NCBI GenBank assembly: GCA_014384505.1
Contig: JACNFT010000020.1
Span: 1 to 12,193 of the forward strand
Origin: Cryomorphaceae bacterium
Lineage (GTDB): Bacteria > Bacteroidota > Bacteroidia > Flavobacteriales > BACL11
Direction: 5' to 3'
DNA: 12,193 bases
Positions 6,011-12,193 of this stretch are shown one piece after another. The position numbers were made by a program, and so were the translations under genes. Below the pieces are notes generated by a model. It worked only from the letters and a program-made list of their open reading frames with translations. It searched no databases and was not told the DNA's origin. Position 1 is the stretch's first letter, and each line of letters starts with the position of its first letter.

Positions 6011-6960
6011 GCAAAACTCCCAACAATTTTTTGCACATTGTCCGATTTCCCCATGGTATAGAAGTGAATACAAGGTGCTCCAAACTCAATTAATTCTTTC
6101 GTTTGTTGTATTGCCCACTCTACCCCAACTTGCCTTATTGCTTCATTCGTTTTACACTTTAGCACCTGATCCACTAAGGGATTAGGAACATTCAGGTGAA
6201 ATCTTTGTGGTAATAGTGTTAATTGCTTTTTAGTTGACATTGGCTTAATCCCAGGAATAATTGGAATAGTAATATCATTTTCTTGACATAAGTTTACAAA
6301 ATCAAAATACTGCTGATTGTCGAAAAACATTTGAGTAACAATATAATCAGCTCCCGCCTCTACTTTCTTTTTTAAAAAATGAATATCTGAACGCATATTG
6401 GGTGCTTCAAAATGTTTCTCAGGATAACCTGCAACACCTATACAGAAATTAGTTGGGGCTGAACTTTTTAGTTCTTCATCCAAATAAATTCCATTATTCA
6501 TTTCATGCACTTGTCCTAATAACTCTGAGGCATATTTATGCCCATCTTGCTCGGCAGAAAAATAAGTTTCCGATTTTATAGGATCACCCCTTAGCACCAA
6601 AACATTATCAATTCCTAAAAAATCCAAATCAATTAATGCATTTTCAGTTTCCTCCTTACTAAAACCTCCACAGATAATATGAGGTACAGTATCCACTTGA
6701 TATTTATTCATAATAGCGGCACAAATTCCCACTGTACCTGGGCGTTTTCTTACCGATCTTCTCTCTAACAATCCATCAGCTCTTTTCTTATAGACAAACT
6801 CCTCCCTATGATACGTTACATCAACAAATGAAGGATTAAATTCCATTAAAGGGTCTAAAGAAGTATAAATAGATTGTATGCTTATTCCTTTTAAAGGGGG
6901 TAATATTTCAAAAGAAAATAATGTTTTCTTTGCGTTTTTAATATGTTCCGTTACTTTCAT
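6007..6960 (-). CDS. metF: 5,10-methylenetetrahydrofolate reductase
   Basis: An FAD-dependent TIM-barrel enzyme of 317 residues (usual 290-320) that reduces 5,10-methylene-THF to 5-methyl-THF, the methyl donor for MetH. FSFEILPP at 16-23 carries the catalytic acid Glu18 (counterpart of E. coli Glu28). LRGDP at 123-127 carries Asp126 near the flavin (counterpart of E. coli Asp120). AGYPE (177-181), TQMFFD (209-214) and IPIIPGIKP (232-240) are further family motifs. The ATG lies 9 nt after the metH stop, so metH-metF are one operon and metF should share the SAM-I control of metH. The TAG stop overlaps the gldA stop on the other strand, and no terminator is visible between the two convergent genes. 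Confidence 0.97.
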   Translation of the reverse strand: MKVTEHIKNAKKTLFSFEILPPLKGISIQSIYTSLDPLMEFNPSFVDVTYHREEFVYKKRADGLLERRSVRKRPGTVGICAAIMNKYQVDTVPHIICGGFSKEETENALIDLDFLGIDNVLVLRGDPIKSETYFSAEQDGHKYASELLGQVHEMNNGIYLDEELKSSAPTNFCIGVAGYPEKHFEAPNMRSDIHFLKKKVEAGADYIVTQMFFDNQQYFDFVNLCQENDITIPIIPGIKPMSTKKQLTLLPQRFHLNVPNPLVDQVLKCKTNEAIRQVGVEWAIQQTKELIEFGAPCIHFYTMGKSDNVQKIVGSFA

Positions 6961-6969
6961 AATGTCATT

Positions 6970-9900
6970 TTATATGTTTGAGCGGAGCCATTTTTCCACT
7001 TGTTCTACACTCATATTTTTTCGTTTTGCATAATCTTCAATTTGATCATCTTGTACTTTTCCAACACTAAAATATTTAGCATCAGCATGTGCAAAATAAT
7101 AACCACTTACACTAGCATTAGGACTCATAGCCATGCTTTCAGTAAGGCTTACATTTATACTTTTTTCAGCATTTAATAACTCAAATATTTTTAATTTTTC
7201 AGTATGATCAGGACAAGCGGTATAACCAGGAGCTGGTCGGATTCCTTTATACTCTTCCTTTATCAAATCTTTATTCTCAAACTGTTCATCAGCTGCATAT
7301 CCCCAAATTTCTTTCCTAATTTTTTCATGCATATATTCGGTAAGTGCTTCGGCTAATCTATCCGCAATCGCTTTTAACATAATACTATTATAGTCATCAT
7401 GATCTTTTTCATAAACAGCCAATTGCTTTTCAATTCCCAGCCCTGCAGTACATACAAAGGAGCCCATATAATCTTTCCTACCTGAAGTAAGTGGTGCAAC
7501 AAGATCAGCCAAACATCTATTACTTTTACTCTTTTTTCCTTGCTGACGTAAAAAATTATAAGTAGAAATTTGCTTTCCGTTTTCAAATAAATGTACATCA
7601 TCACCAACTGAATTTGCTTGCCAAACACCAATAACTGCTTTGGCTTGTAACCAATTATTTTTAATGATATTATCTAACATTGCATTAGCATCATTCATTA
7701 ACTGATTTGCTTGTTCAGCAAATAACTCATCCTTCAAAATATCTGGGTATTTTTTACGCATCTCCCAAGTAAAAAAGAAAGGTGTCCAGTCAATATAATT
7801 ACGAATAGTTGCAATATCAATATTTTCAAAAACTTGCACACCCAACTCATTGGCAGCAGGAATAGTCGCATTTTCCCAATCTGTTACAATCGCATTCTCT
7901 CTTGCCTTACCAATACTTAGATATTCTTTATCTGACTTTCTGTTTAAATAATTATCCTTAATCGTTTCATATTCTTCAGTAACGGAAATTCTAAAATTCG
8001 CTTTTTCTTTACCTAATAATTTACTCGTTACTCCAACTGCTTTAGAAGCATCTAATACATGCACAACCGTATTATTATTGTAATGCTCGTTAACTTTTAC
8101 TGCTGTATGAATCTTAGATGTTGTAGCCCCACCAATCATGAGTGGTACTTTAAAGTTATTTCTTTGCATTTCCTTAGCAACATCTATCATTTCGTCCAAT
8201 GAAGGGGTAATTAACCCGCTTAATCCAATCACATCAACTTCATTTTTTATGGCTTCTTCTAAAATTTTATTGGCAGGGACCATTACTCCCAAATCAATAA
8301 TTTCATAATTATTACAACCCAAAACTACACCTACAATATTCTTTCCTATGTCATGAACATCTCCCTTTACTGTAGCTAAAAGAATTTTACCTGCCTTACT
8401 ACTTGCTATTTTTTCTTTTTCAATAAAAGGAGTAAGAACAGCAACCGCTTTTTTCATTACCCTTGCACTTTTCACTACTTGTGGTAAAAACATTTTACCG
8501 GCTCCAAAAAGCTCTCCAACTACACTCATTCCATCCATTAACGGCCCTTCAATTACATCCAAAGGTCGAACTGATTTTAAGCGTGCTTCTTCAGTATCCT
8601 GTTCAATAAAAGCAACTATTCCTTTTACTAAAGCGTGTGATAATCTACCTTCAACTGATTGTTCTCTCCAAGACAAATCCTCAACTCTTTTCTTTCCTTC
8701 TCCCTTAATATTATCTGCCAAATCAACCAAACGTTCAGTAGCTCCATCATCTTTATTGAGTAGTACATCTTCAACAGCCTTCAATAAATATTTTGGAATA
8801 TCTTCATACGCCTCAATCATTCCTGCATTTACAATTCCCATATCCATACCATTATTAATAGCATGAAACAAAAAGGCAGAATGCATAGCCTCACGGACTA
8901 TATTATTACCTCTGAATGAAAAGGAAACATTACTTACACCTCCACTTACTTTGGCATAAGGTAAGTTTTCTTTTATCCATTTAGTCGCCTTGAAGAAATC
9001 AACTGCATAATTATTATGCTCATCAATTCCAGTTGCTACTGTTAATATATTTGGATCAAAAATAATATCCTCAGCAGGAAAACCAATCTCATCTACTAGT
9101 ATGTGATAAGCTCTTTTACAAATTCGAATTTTTTCTTTATAATCGGCAGCTTGCCCTTTTTCATCAAAAGCCATAACAACCACAGCAGCTCCATATTTCA
9201 AAATGGTTTTGGCATGTTGTTTAAAAACTTCCTCTCCTTCTTTTAAAGAAATAGAATTAACGATTCCTTTTCCTTGTGTACATTTCAAGCCTGCTTCAAT
9301 TATATGCCATTTGGAAGAATCTACCATAATAGGTACTCTAGAAATATCAGGATCTGAGGCAATTAAATTTAGGAAATGAGTCATGCATTCCTGTCCTTCT
9401 AACATTCCGTCATCCATATTAACATCAATAGCCTGTGCTCCACCTTCTACCTGATGCAATGCTACTTCAAGTGCTTTTTCAAGATTATCATCTTTGATTA
9501 ATCTCTTAAATTTTTTAGAACCCATCACATTGGTACGCTCACCAATATTTGCAAAATTACTCTCTTGGGAAATGGTGACAGCTTCCAATCCACTCAAACG
9601 CATGGCTTTTTTAAGTTCTGGTATTTCTCTAGCTTTATATTTTTTAGCAGTGCGTACAAACTCGGCAATATGCTCAGGAGTTGTACCGCAACAGCCTCCA
9701 ACAATATTAACCAAACCGTTTTGCATAAAATCTTCTAATTGAGCTCCCATTGCTTCTGGGCTTTCATCATATTCTCCCATTTCATTGGGTAAACCAGCAT
9801 TGGGATATGCACTAACAAAAAAGGGTGCTTTTTTTGCTAATTCTCTCACATAAGGACGCATGGCTTTTGTACCCAGAGCACAATTAAAACCAACACTCAG

Positions 9901-10605
9901 CAGTGGAATATGTGAAATAGAATTTAAAAATGCTTCTGCAGTTTGACCAGAAAGTGTTCTTCCACTTTCATCCGTAATAGTCCCAGAAACCATAATAGGA
10001 ATTCGTATGCCTTTTGACTCAAATACATCCTCAATAGCAAATAATGCTGCTTTACAATTAAGGGTGTCAAATACAGTTTCTACTAATAACAAGTCTACTC
10101 CCCCATTAATCAAAGCATTTACTTGCTCAGTATAAGCTTCCTTCAATTGATCAAAAGTAATATGCCTGAATGCCGGATTATCTACATCAGGAGAAATAGA
10201 AGCTGTTCGATTTGTAGGACCAATAGCACCAGCCACAAATCTTGGCTTATCACTTGTTGAACAAGCAATAGCTACATCCTTAGCTATTTTAGCTGATTTG
10301 AAATTCAAGTCATAAACAGATGATTCTAAACTGTAGTCAGCTTGTGCAATGCTAGTTCCACTAAAAGTATTCGTTTCAATAATATCAGCTCCAGCATCCA
10401 AATATTCTTTATGAATTGCTTTGACAATATCAGGTCGTGTAATCGATAGCAAATCATTATTTCCCTTTAAATCACAAGTATGATTTTTGAATTGTTCTCC
10501 TCTAAAATCTTCTTCAGTGAGCGTATATCTTTGAATCATAGTTCCCATTGCACCATCAAGTACAAGGATTCTATTCATTAGTAATTGTTCTATCTTATGT
10601 ATCAT
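6970..10605 (-). CDS. metH: Cobalamin-dependent methionine synthase, full length
   Basis: A cytoplasmic enzyme of 1211 residues that moves the methyl group of 5-methyl-THF via cobalamin to homocysteine, giving methionine. All modules are present in one chain: homocysteine domain (about 1-325) with LDGAMGT (16-22) and zinc ligands Cys242, Cys305, Cys306; pterin domain (about 345-615) with FANIGERTNVMGS (351-363) and MVDSS (427-431); cobalamin cap and Rossmann domains (about 640-870) with the cobalt-ligand motif DVHDIGKN (749-756, His751); and the C-terminal SAM-binding reactivation domain (about 920-1211) with RPAPGYTACPDH (1123-1134). In some Bacteroidota this enzyme is split into two genes; here it is intact. 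ATG at 10605 is preferred; an internal Met at residue 10 is a possible second start but would cut a helix. A SAM-I riboswitch precedes the gene. First gene of metH-metF. Confidence 0.98.
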   Translation of the reverse strand: MIHKIEQLLMNRILVLDGAMGTMIQRYTLTEEDFRGEQFKNHTCDLKGNNDLLSITRPDIVKAIHKEYLDAGADIIETNTFSGTSIAQADYSLESSVYDLNFKSAKIAKDVAIACSTSDKPRFVAGAIGPTNRTASISPDVDNPAFRHITFDQLKEAYTEQVNALINGGVDLLLVETVFDTLNCKAALFAIEDVFESKGIRIPIMVSGTITDESGRTLSGQTAEAFLNSISHIPLLSVGFNCALGTKAMRPYVRELAKKAPFFVSAYPNAGLPNEMGEYDESPEAMGAQLEDFMQNGLVNIVGGCCGTTPEHIAEFVRTAKKYKAREIPELKKAMRLSGLEAVTISQESNFANIGERTNVMGSKKFKRLIKDDNLEKALEVALHQVEGGAQAIDVNMDDGMLEGQECMTHFLNLIASDPDISRVPIMVDSSKWHIIEAGLKCTQGKGIVNSISLKEGEEVFKQHAKTILKYGAAVVVMAFDEKGQAADYKEKIRICKRAYHILVDEIGFPAEDIIFDPNILTVATGIDEHNNYAVDFFKATKWIKENLPYAKVSGGVSNVSFSFRGNNIVREAMHSAFLFHAINNGMDMGIVNAGMIEAYEDIPKYLLKAVEDVLLNKDDGATERLVDLADNIKGEGKKRVEDLSWREQSVEGRLSHALVKGIVAFIEQDTEEARLKSVRPLDVIEGPLMDGMSVVGELFGAGKMFLPQVVKSARVMKKAVAVLTPFIEKEKIASSKAGKILLATVKGDVHDIGKNIVGVVLGCNNYEIIDLGVMVPANKILEEAIKNEVDVIGLSGLITPSLDEMIDVAKEMQRNNFKVPLMIGGATTSKIHTAVKVNEHYNNNTVVHVLDASKAVGVTSKLLGKEKANFRISVTEEYETIKDNYLNRKSDKEYLSIGKARENAIVTDWENATIPAANELGVQVFENIDIATIRNYIDWTPFFFTWEMRKKYPDILKDELFAEQANQLMNDANAMLDNIIKNNWLQAKAVIGVWQANSVGDDVHLFENGKQISTYNFLRQQGKKSKSNRCLADLVAPLTSGRKDYMGSFVCTAGLGIEKQLAVYEKDHDDYNSIMLKAIADRLAEALTEYMHEKIRKEIWGYAADEQFENKDLIKEEYKGIRPAPGYTACPDHTEKLKIFELLNAEKSINVSLTESMAMSPNASVSGYYFAHADAKYFSVGKVQDDQIEDYAKRKNMSVEQVEKWLRSNI

Positions 10606-10622
10606 AATTAATAAGACTTAAC

Positions 10623-10655
10623 AAAAAAGATAGGGGGGGGGAATTTATATATTCC
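10623..10655 (-). terminator. Possible expression platform of the metH riboswitch
   Basis: Directly after the aptamer P1, the metH leader can form a 5-bp hairpin GGAAU (10655-10651) with AUUCC (10644-10640), loop of 6 nt. It is followed by a run of nine C (10641-10633, partly in the stem), UAUC, and six U (10628-10623). This resembles a weak intrinsic terminator interrupted by the C run. Its stem is short, so transcription termination is uncertain; the platform may instead act on translation, or the C run may pair with G-rich aptamer segments. No clear Shine-Dalgarno exists before the ATG. Confidence 0.35.
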
Positions 10656-10656
10656 G

Positions 10657-10752
10657 CTCATCTTCCTCCATTAATGGAGTGGGATTTGGCACCTTGTATT
10701 TACAAGGTTGCCAAGACATCATAGGGCCCATCCCTCCGTCTTTCTTGATAAG
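10657..10752 (-). promoter_or_regulatory. SAM-I (S-box) riboswitch aptamer upstream of metH
   Basis: Read on the minus strand from 10752 down to 10657, this is a complete SAM-I aptamer. P1 is CUUAUC (10752-10747) with GAUGAG (10662-10657), six pairs including one G-U. The conserved core follows: AAGAAAGACGGAGGGA, then GGCCCUAUGA (kink-turn region) with GAC/GUC closing P2, then UUGGCAACC, then GGUGCCAAAUCC. P3 is a perfect CCUUGU/ACAAGG hairpin (10707-10702 with 10697-10692). P4 is CUCCA/UGGAG (10679-10675 with 10670-10666 on the opposite strand). These blocks match the S-box consensus nearly base for base. SAM binding should lower expression of metH-metF. The aptamer ends 51 nt before the metH ATG. 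This class is known in Bacteroidota as well as Firmicutes. Confidence 0.96.
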
Positions 10753-10759
10753 TATGATG

Positions 10760-10767
10760 CAAATAAA
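10760..10767 (-). promoter_or_regulatory. Weak candidate -7 box for metH
   Basis: On the minus strand bases 10767-10760 read TTTATTTG, one mismatch from TAnnTTTG. It lies 8 nt before the first base of the SAM-I aptamer, so the aptamer would begin at the transcript 5' end, a usual layout. TTG at 10794-10792 is 24 nt further upstream, slightly too far for a standard -33 element. Confidence 0.3.
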
Positions 10768-10809
10768 AACAAAAAAAACAAAAATGAGTAGCAATTTTAA
10801 AAAATTTTA

Positions 10810-10817
10810 TAAATTTG
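10810..10817 (+). promoter_or_regulatory. Candidate -7 box of the metK promoter
   Basis: TAAATTTG is an exact match to TAnnTTTG. Transcription would start around 10822-10824, a few bases before the first P1 base of the SAM-II-like aptamer (10826), and give a 5' leader of about 118 nt for metK. The -33 region (about 10786-10791) has no good TTTG. The location just ahead of the aptamer supports the call. Confidence 0.55.
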
Positions 10818-10825
10818 CAAAGTAA

Positions 10826-10874
10826 AGTGGATAGATTTGGCCTATTGCAACCACTAAAAAAAATGCTAAAACAG
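10826..10874 (+). promoter_or_regulatory. SAM-II-type riboswitch aptamer upstream of metK
   Basis: A compact H-type pseudoknot motif. P1 is AGUGG (10826-10830) with CCACU (10851-10855), five Watson-Crick pairs. Loop 1 between them holds GAUUUGGCCUAUUGCAA (10834-10850). The known SAM-II core as I recall it has GAUUU, two bases, CC, then UAUUGCAA, so this matches with one inserted or missing base. The 3' segment is eight A (10856-10863) followed by UGCUAAAACAG (10864-10874), matching the conserved AAAUG-GCUAAAA strand that pairs back into loop 1; C10842-G10874, U10843-A10873 and U10845/U10846 with A can form. SAM-II is known mostly from Alphaproteobacteria. SAM-V shares a similar core and is the main alternative. 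Placement at the transcript start and directly before SAM synthetase fits a SAM sensor. Confidence 0.8.
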
Positions 10875-10881
10875 TATTTCC

Positions 10882-10942
10882 TTTAGCGCTTATTCGCCAA
10901 ATCTTCCTTAAAATAAATTGTAAACTTAAAATTTAAGAAGAT
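10882..10942 (+). promoter_or_regulatory. Translational expression platform of the metK riboswitch
   Basis: AUCUUCCUUAAA (10901-10912) pairs with UUUAAGAAGAU (10932-10942) as 11 bp with a single bulged C907-equivalent (10907), loop 10913-10931. This stem hides the purine-rich AAGAAG and the AU of the metK AUG. Two upstream segments are anti-aptamer strands: GCCAAAUCU (10896-10904) is a perfect 9-bp complement of AGAUUUGGC (10833-10841) in aptamer loop 1, and UUUAGC (10882-10887) is a perfect complement of the conserved GCUAAA (10865-10870). The 9-bp helix uses 10901-10904, so it cannot coexist with the outer part of the sequestering stem. No T run follows, so control is likely at translation: SAM bound means start hidden. 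The pairings are seen in sequence; the mechanism is inferred. Confidence 0.65.
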
Positions 10943-12193
10943 GTCATATTATTTCACGTCAGAGTCCGTTTCAGAAGGACACCCAGACAAAGTAGCCGAC
11001 CAAATTTCGGATGCATTATTAGATAATTTTTTAGCCCAAGACCCCCACTCAAAAGTAGCTTGCGAAACGCTCGTAACTACAGGATTAACAGTACTAAGCG
11101 GAGAGGTAAAAACAGAAGGGTATGTTGATGTACAAAAAGTAGCGCGTGAGGTAATTCGTAAGATTGGATATGTAAAATCAGAATATCAATTTGATGCTGA
11201 TAGCTGTGGTGTTATTTCAGCAATACACGAACAATCAGCTGACATTAGACAAGGAGTAGTTGAAGGAGAAGGGCTGAATAAAGAACAAGGTGCAGGAGAT
11301 CAAGGAATGATGTTTGGCTATGCTACCAATGAAACTGAGAATTTAATGCCTTTGGCTTTAGATATTTCCCATAAAATATTAATTGAGCTTGCAGCAATTC
11401 GTAAGGCAGGAAAGGAAATGACTTACTTGCGTCCTGACTCAAAGTCGCAAGTTACGTTAGAGTACAATGATGATCATACCCCTAAAAGAATTACTGATAT
11501 TGTAGTCTCTACTCAGCATGATGATTTTGCAGATGAAAAACCTATGCAACAACAGATTGAGAAAGATGTAAGAGGTATATTAATACCAAGAATTAAAGCC
11601 CAATTATCTGCTGAAAATGCAGCCTTATTTGGAACAGAAAAATACCATGTAAACCCTACAGGAAAATTTGTAATTGGAGGGCCACATGGAGACACAGGAT
11701 TAACTGGAAGAAAAATTATTGTAGATACTTACGGAGGAAAAGGAGCGCATGGTGGTGGTGCTTTTTCAGGGAAAGACCCAAGTAAAGTTGACCGATCGGC
11801 AGCTTACGCTACTCGTCATATTGCAAAAAACCTAGTAGCTGCTGGTGTAGCGGAGCGTATATTGGTACAGGTAAGTTATGCTATTGGTGTAGCTGAGCCA
11901 ATGGGAATTTTTGTAGACACTTACGGCACTTCAAAAGTAAATTTAACAGATGGTAAGATTGCTGAAATAGTAAAAGAAATGCCTTGTTTCAACTTAAAAC
12001 CCGCTTCAATTATCAGCCGTTTAAAGTTAAAAAATCCTATCTACTCCGAAACAGCAGCTTATGGACATATGGGAAGAAATTCTGAAATTAAAACTGTTAA
12101 ATTTTTAGTTGGAAAAGAAGAAAAAGAATTTGAAGTAGAAACTTTTACTTGGGAAAAATTAGATTGCCAAGAACAAGTGAAATCTGCTTTTGG
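10941..12193 (+). CDS. metK: S-adenosylmethionine synthetase (3' end beyond window)
   Basis: The cytoplasmic enzyme that makes SAM from methionine and ATP. The frame is open from ATG 10941 to the window edge, 417 complete codons, close to the usual full length for Bacteroidota MetK (about 417-425), so only a few residues should be missing. Motifs: SEGHPDKVADQISDA (8-22) at the N-terminus with the ATP-binding His14, GAGDQGMMFGYA in the central domain, GGPHGDTGLTGRKIIVDTYG and GGGAFSGKDPSKVDRSAAYA, all classic methionine adenosyltransferase signatures. The N-terminus MSYYFTSESVSEGHPDK fixes the start. It is divergent from metH, which supplies its methionine, and its leader carries a SAM-II-type aptamer, so it is expected to be turned down by its own product. 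Confidence 0.97.
   Translation, partial: MSYYFTSESVSEGHPDKVADQISDALLDNFLAQDPHSKVACETLVTTGLTVLSGEVKTEGYVDVQKVAREVIRKIGYVKSEYQFDADSCGVISAIHEQSADIRQGVVEGEGLNKEQGAGDQGMMFGYATNETENLMPLALDISHKILIELAAIRKAGKEMTYLRPDSKSQVTLEYNDDHTPKRITDIVVSTQHDDFADEKPMQQQIEKDVRGILIPRIKAQLSAENAALFGTEKYHVNPTGKFVIGGPHGDTGLTGRKIIVDTYGGKGAHGGGAFSGKDPSKVDRSAAYATRHIAKNLVAAGVAERILVQVSYAIGVAEPMGIFVDTYGTSKVNLTDGKIAEIVKEMPCFNLKPASIISRLKLKNPIYSETAAYGHMGRNSEIKTVKFLVGKEEKEFEVETFTWEKLDCQEQVKSAF

Noticed and set aside
7374..7631. Overlapping 85-codon frame inside metH on the same strand
   Set aside because: It lies in another frame of the MetH activation-domain coding region, with no start signal or recognisable protein features.
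9494..9742. Plus-strand frame of 82 codons opposite metH
   Set aside because: It is antisense to the conserved zinc-ligand and pterin-domain region of metH; its openness follows from codon bias of metH.
10576..10578. Second Met (residue 10) as the true metH start
   Set aside because: The first ATG gives the usual N-terminal helix ahead of LDGAMGT, and neither start has a Shine-Dalgarno to decide; the longer form is kept.
10826..10874. Reading the metK leader motif as SAM-III, SAM-VI or SAM/SAH instead of SAM-II
   Set aside because: Those classes are also found before metK, but the blocks UAUUGCAA and UGCUAAAA with a 5-bp P1 fit SAM-II (or its close relative SAM-V), not the three-way junction of SAM-III/VI or the SAM/SAH core.

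Overview
The window looks like the chromosome of a low-GC member of the Bacteroidota, probably a flavobacterium-like lineage. The signs are AT-rich coding sequence, several copies of the Bacteroidota -7 promoter element TAnnTTTG, few Shine-Dalgarno sites, a GldA-type ABC ATPase, an epsilon subunit of ATP synthase without its C-terminal helices, and proteins that closely match that phylum in style. Most genes are housekeeping. I see no prophage, insertion sequence, CRISPR array or rRNA/tRNA gene.

Layout: (1) 1-613, the 3' end of the ATP synthase operon atpD-atpC, closed by a strong intrinsic terminator. (2) 630-3264, a predicted lipoprotein of the YiiX-like permuted papain/NlpC-P60 superfamily, then a TonB-dependent outer-membrane receptor. 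(3) 3265-4973 (minus strand), a tight operon rsgA-dtd-mazG-like covering ribosome maturation, D-aminoacyl-tRNA clearance and nucleotide house-cleaning. (4) 4974-6010 (plus strand), a small secreted protein of unknown function and a short GldA-like ABC ATPase. (5) 6007-10605 (minus strand), metF and full-length cobalamin-dependent metH, running convergently into gldA. (6) 10606-10940, a 335-bp divergent regulatory region. (7) 10941-12193, metK on the plus strand, cut by the window end.

The genes of regions 5-7 form the S-adenosylmethionine (SAM) cycle. MetF makes 5-methyl-THF, MetH uses it to remethylate homocysteine to methionine, and MetK turns methionine into SAM. The most interesting part is the region between metH and metK. 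On the metH strand it holds a clear SAM-I (S-box) aptamer. On the metK strand it holds what reads as a SAM-II-type pseudoknot aptamer. Two structurally unrelated SAM sensors would thus sit back to back and control the two divergent arms of one pathway. For the metK leader a full translational switching scheme can be read from base complementarity: a start-codon sequestering stem, and two nested anti-aptamer helices that capture both conserved strands of the aptamer. A second pattern is that TAnnTTTG boxes lie only 4-5 nt upstream of three start codons (positions 630, 4973 and 5309), which predicts leaderless or near-leaderless mRNAs.
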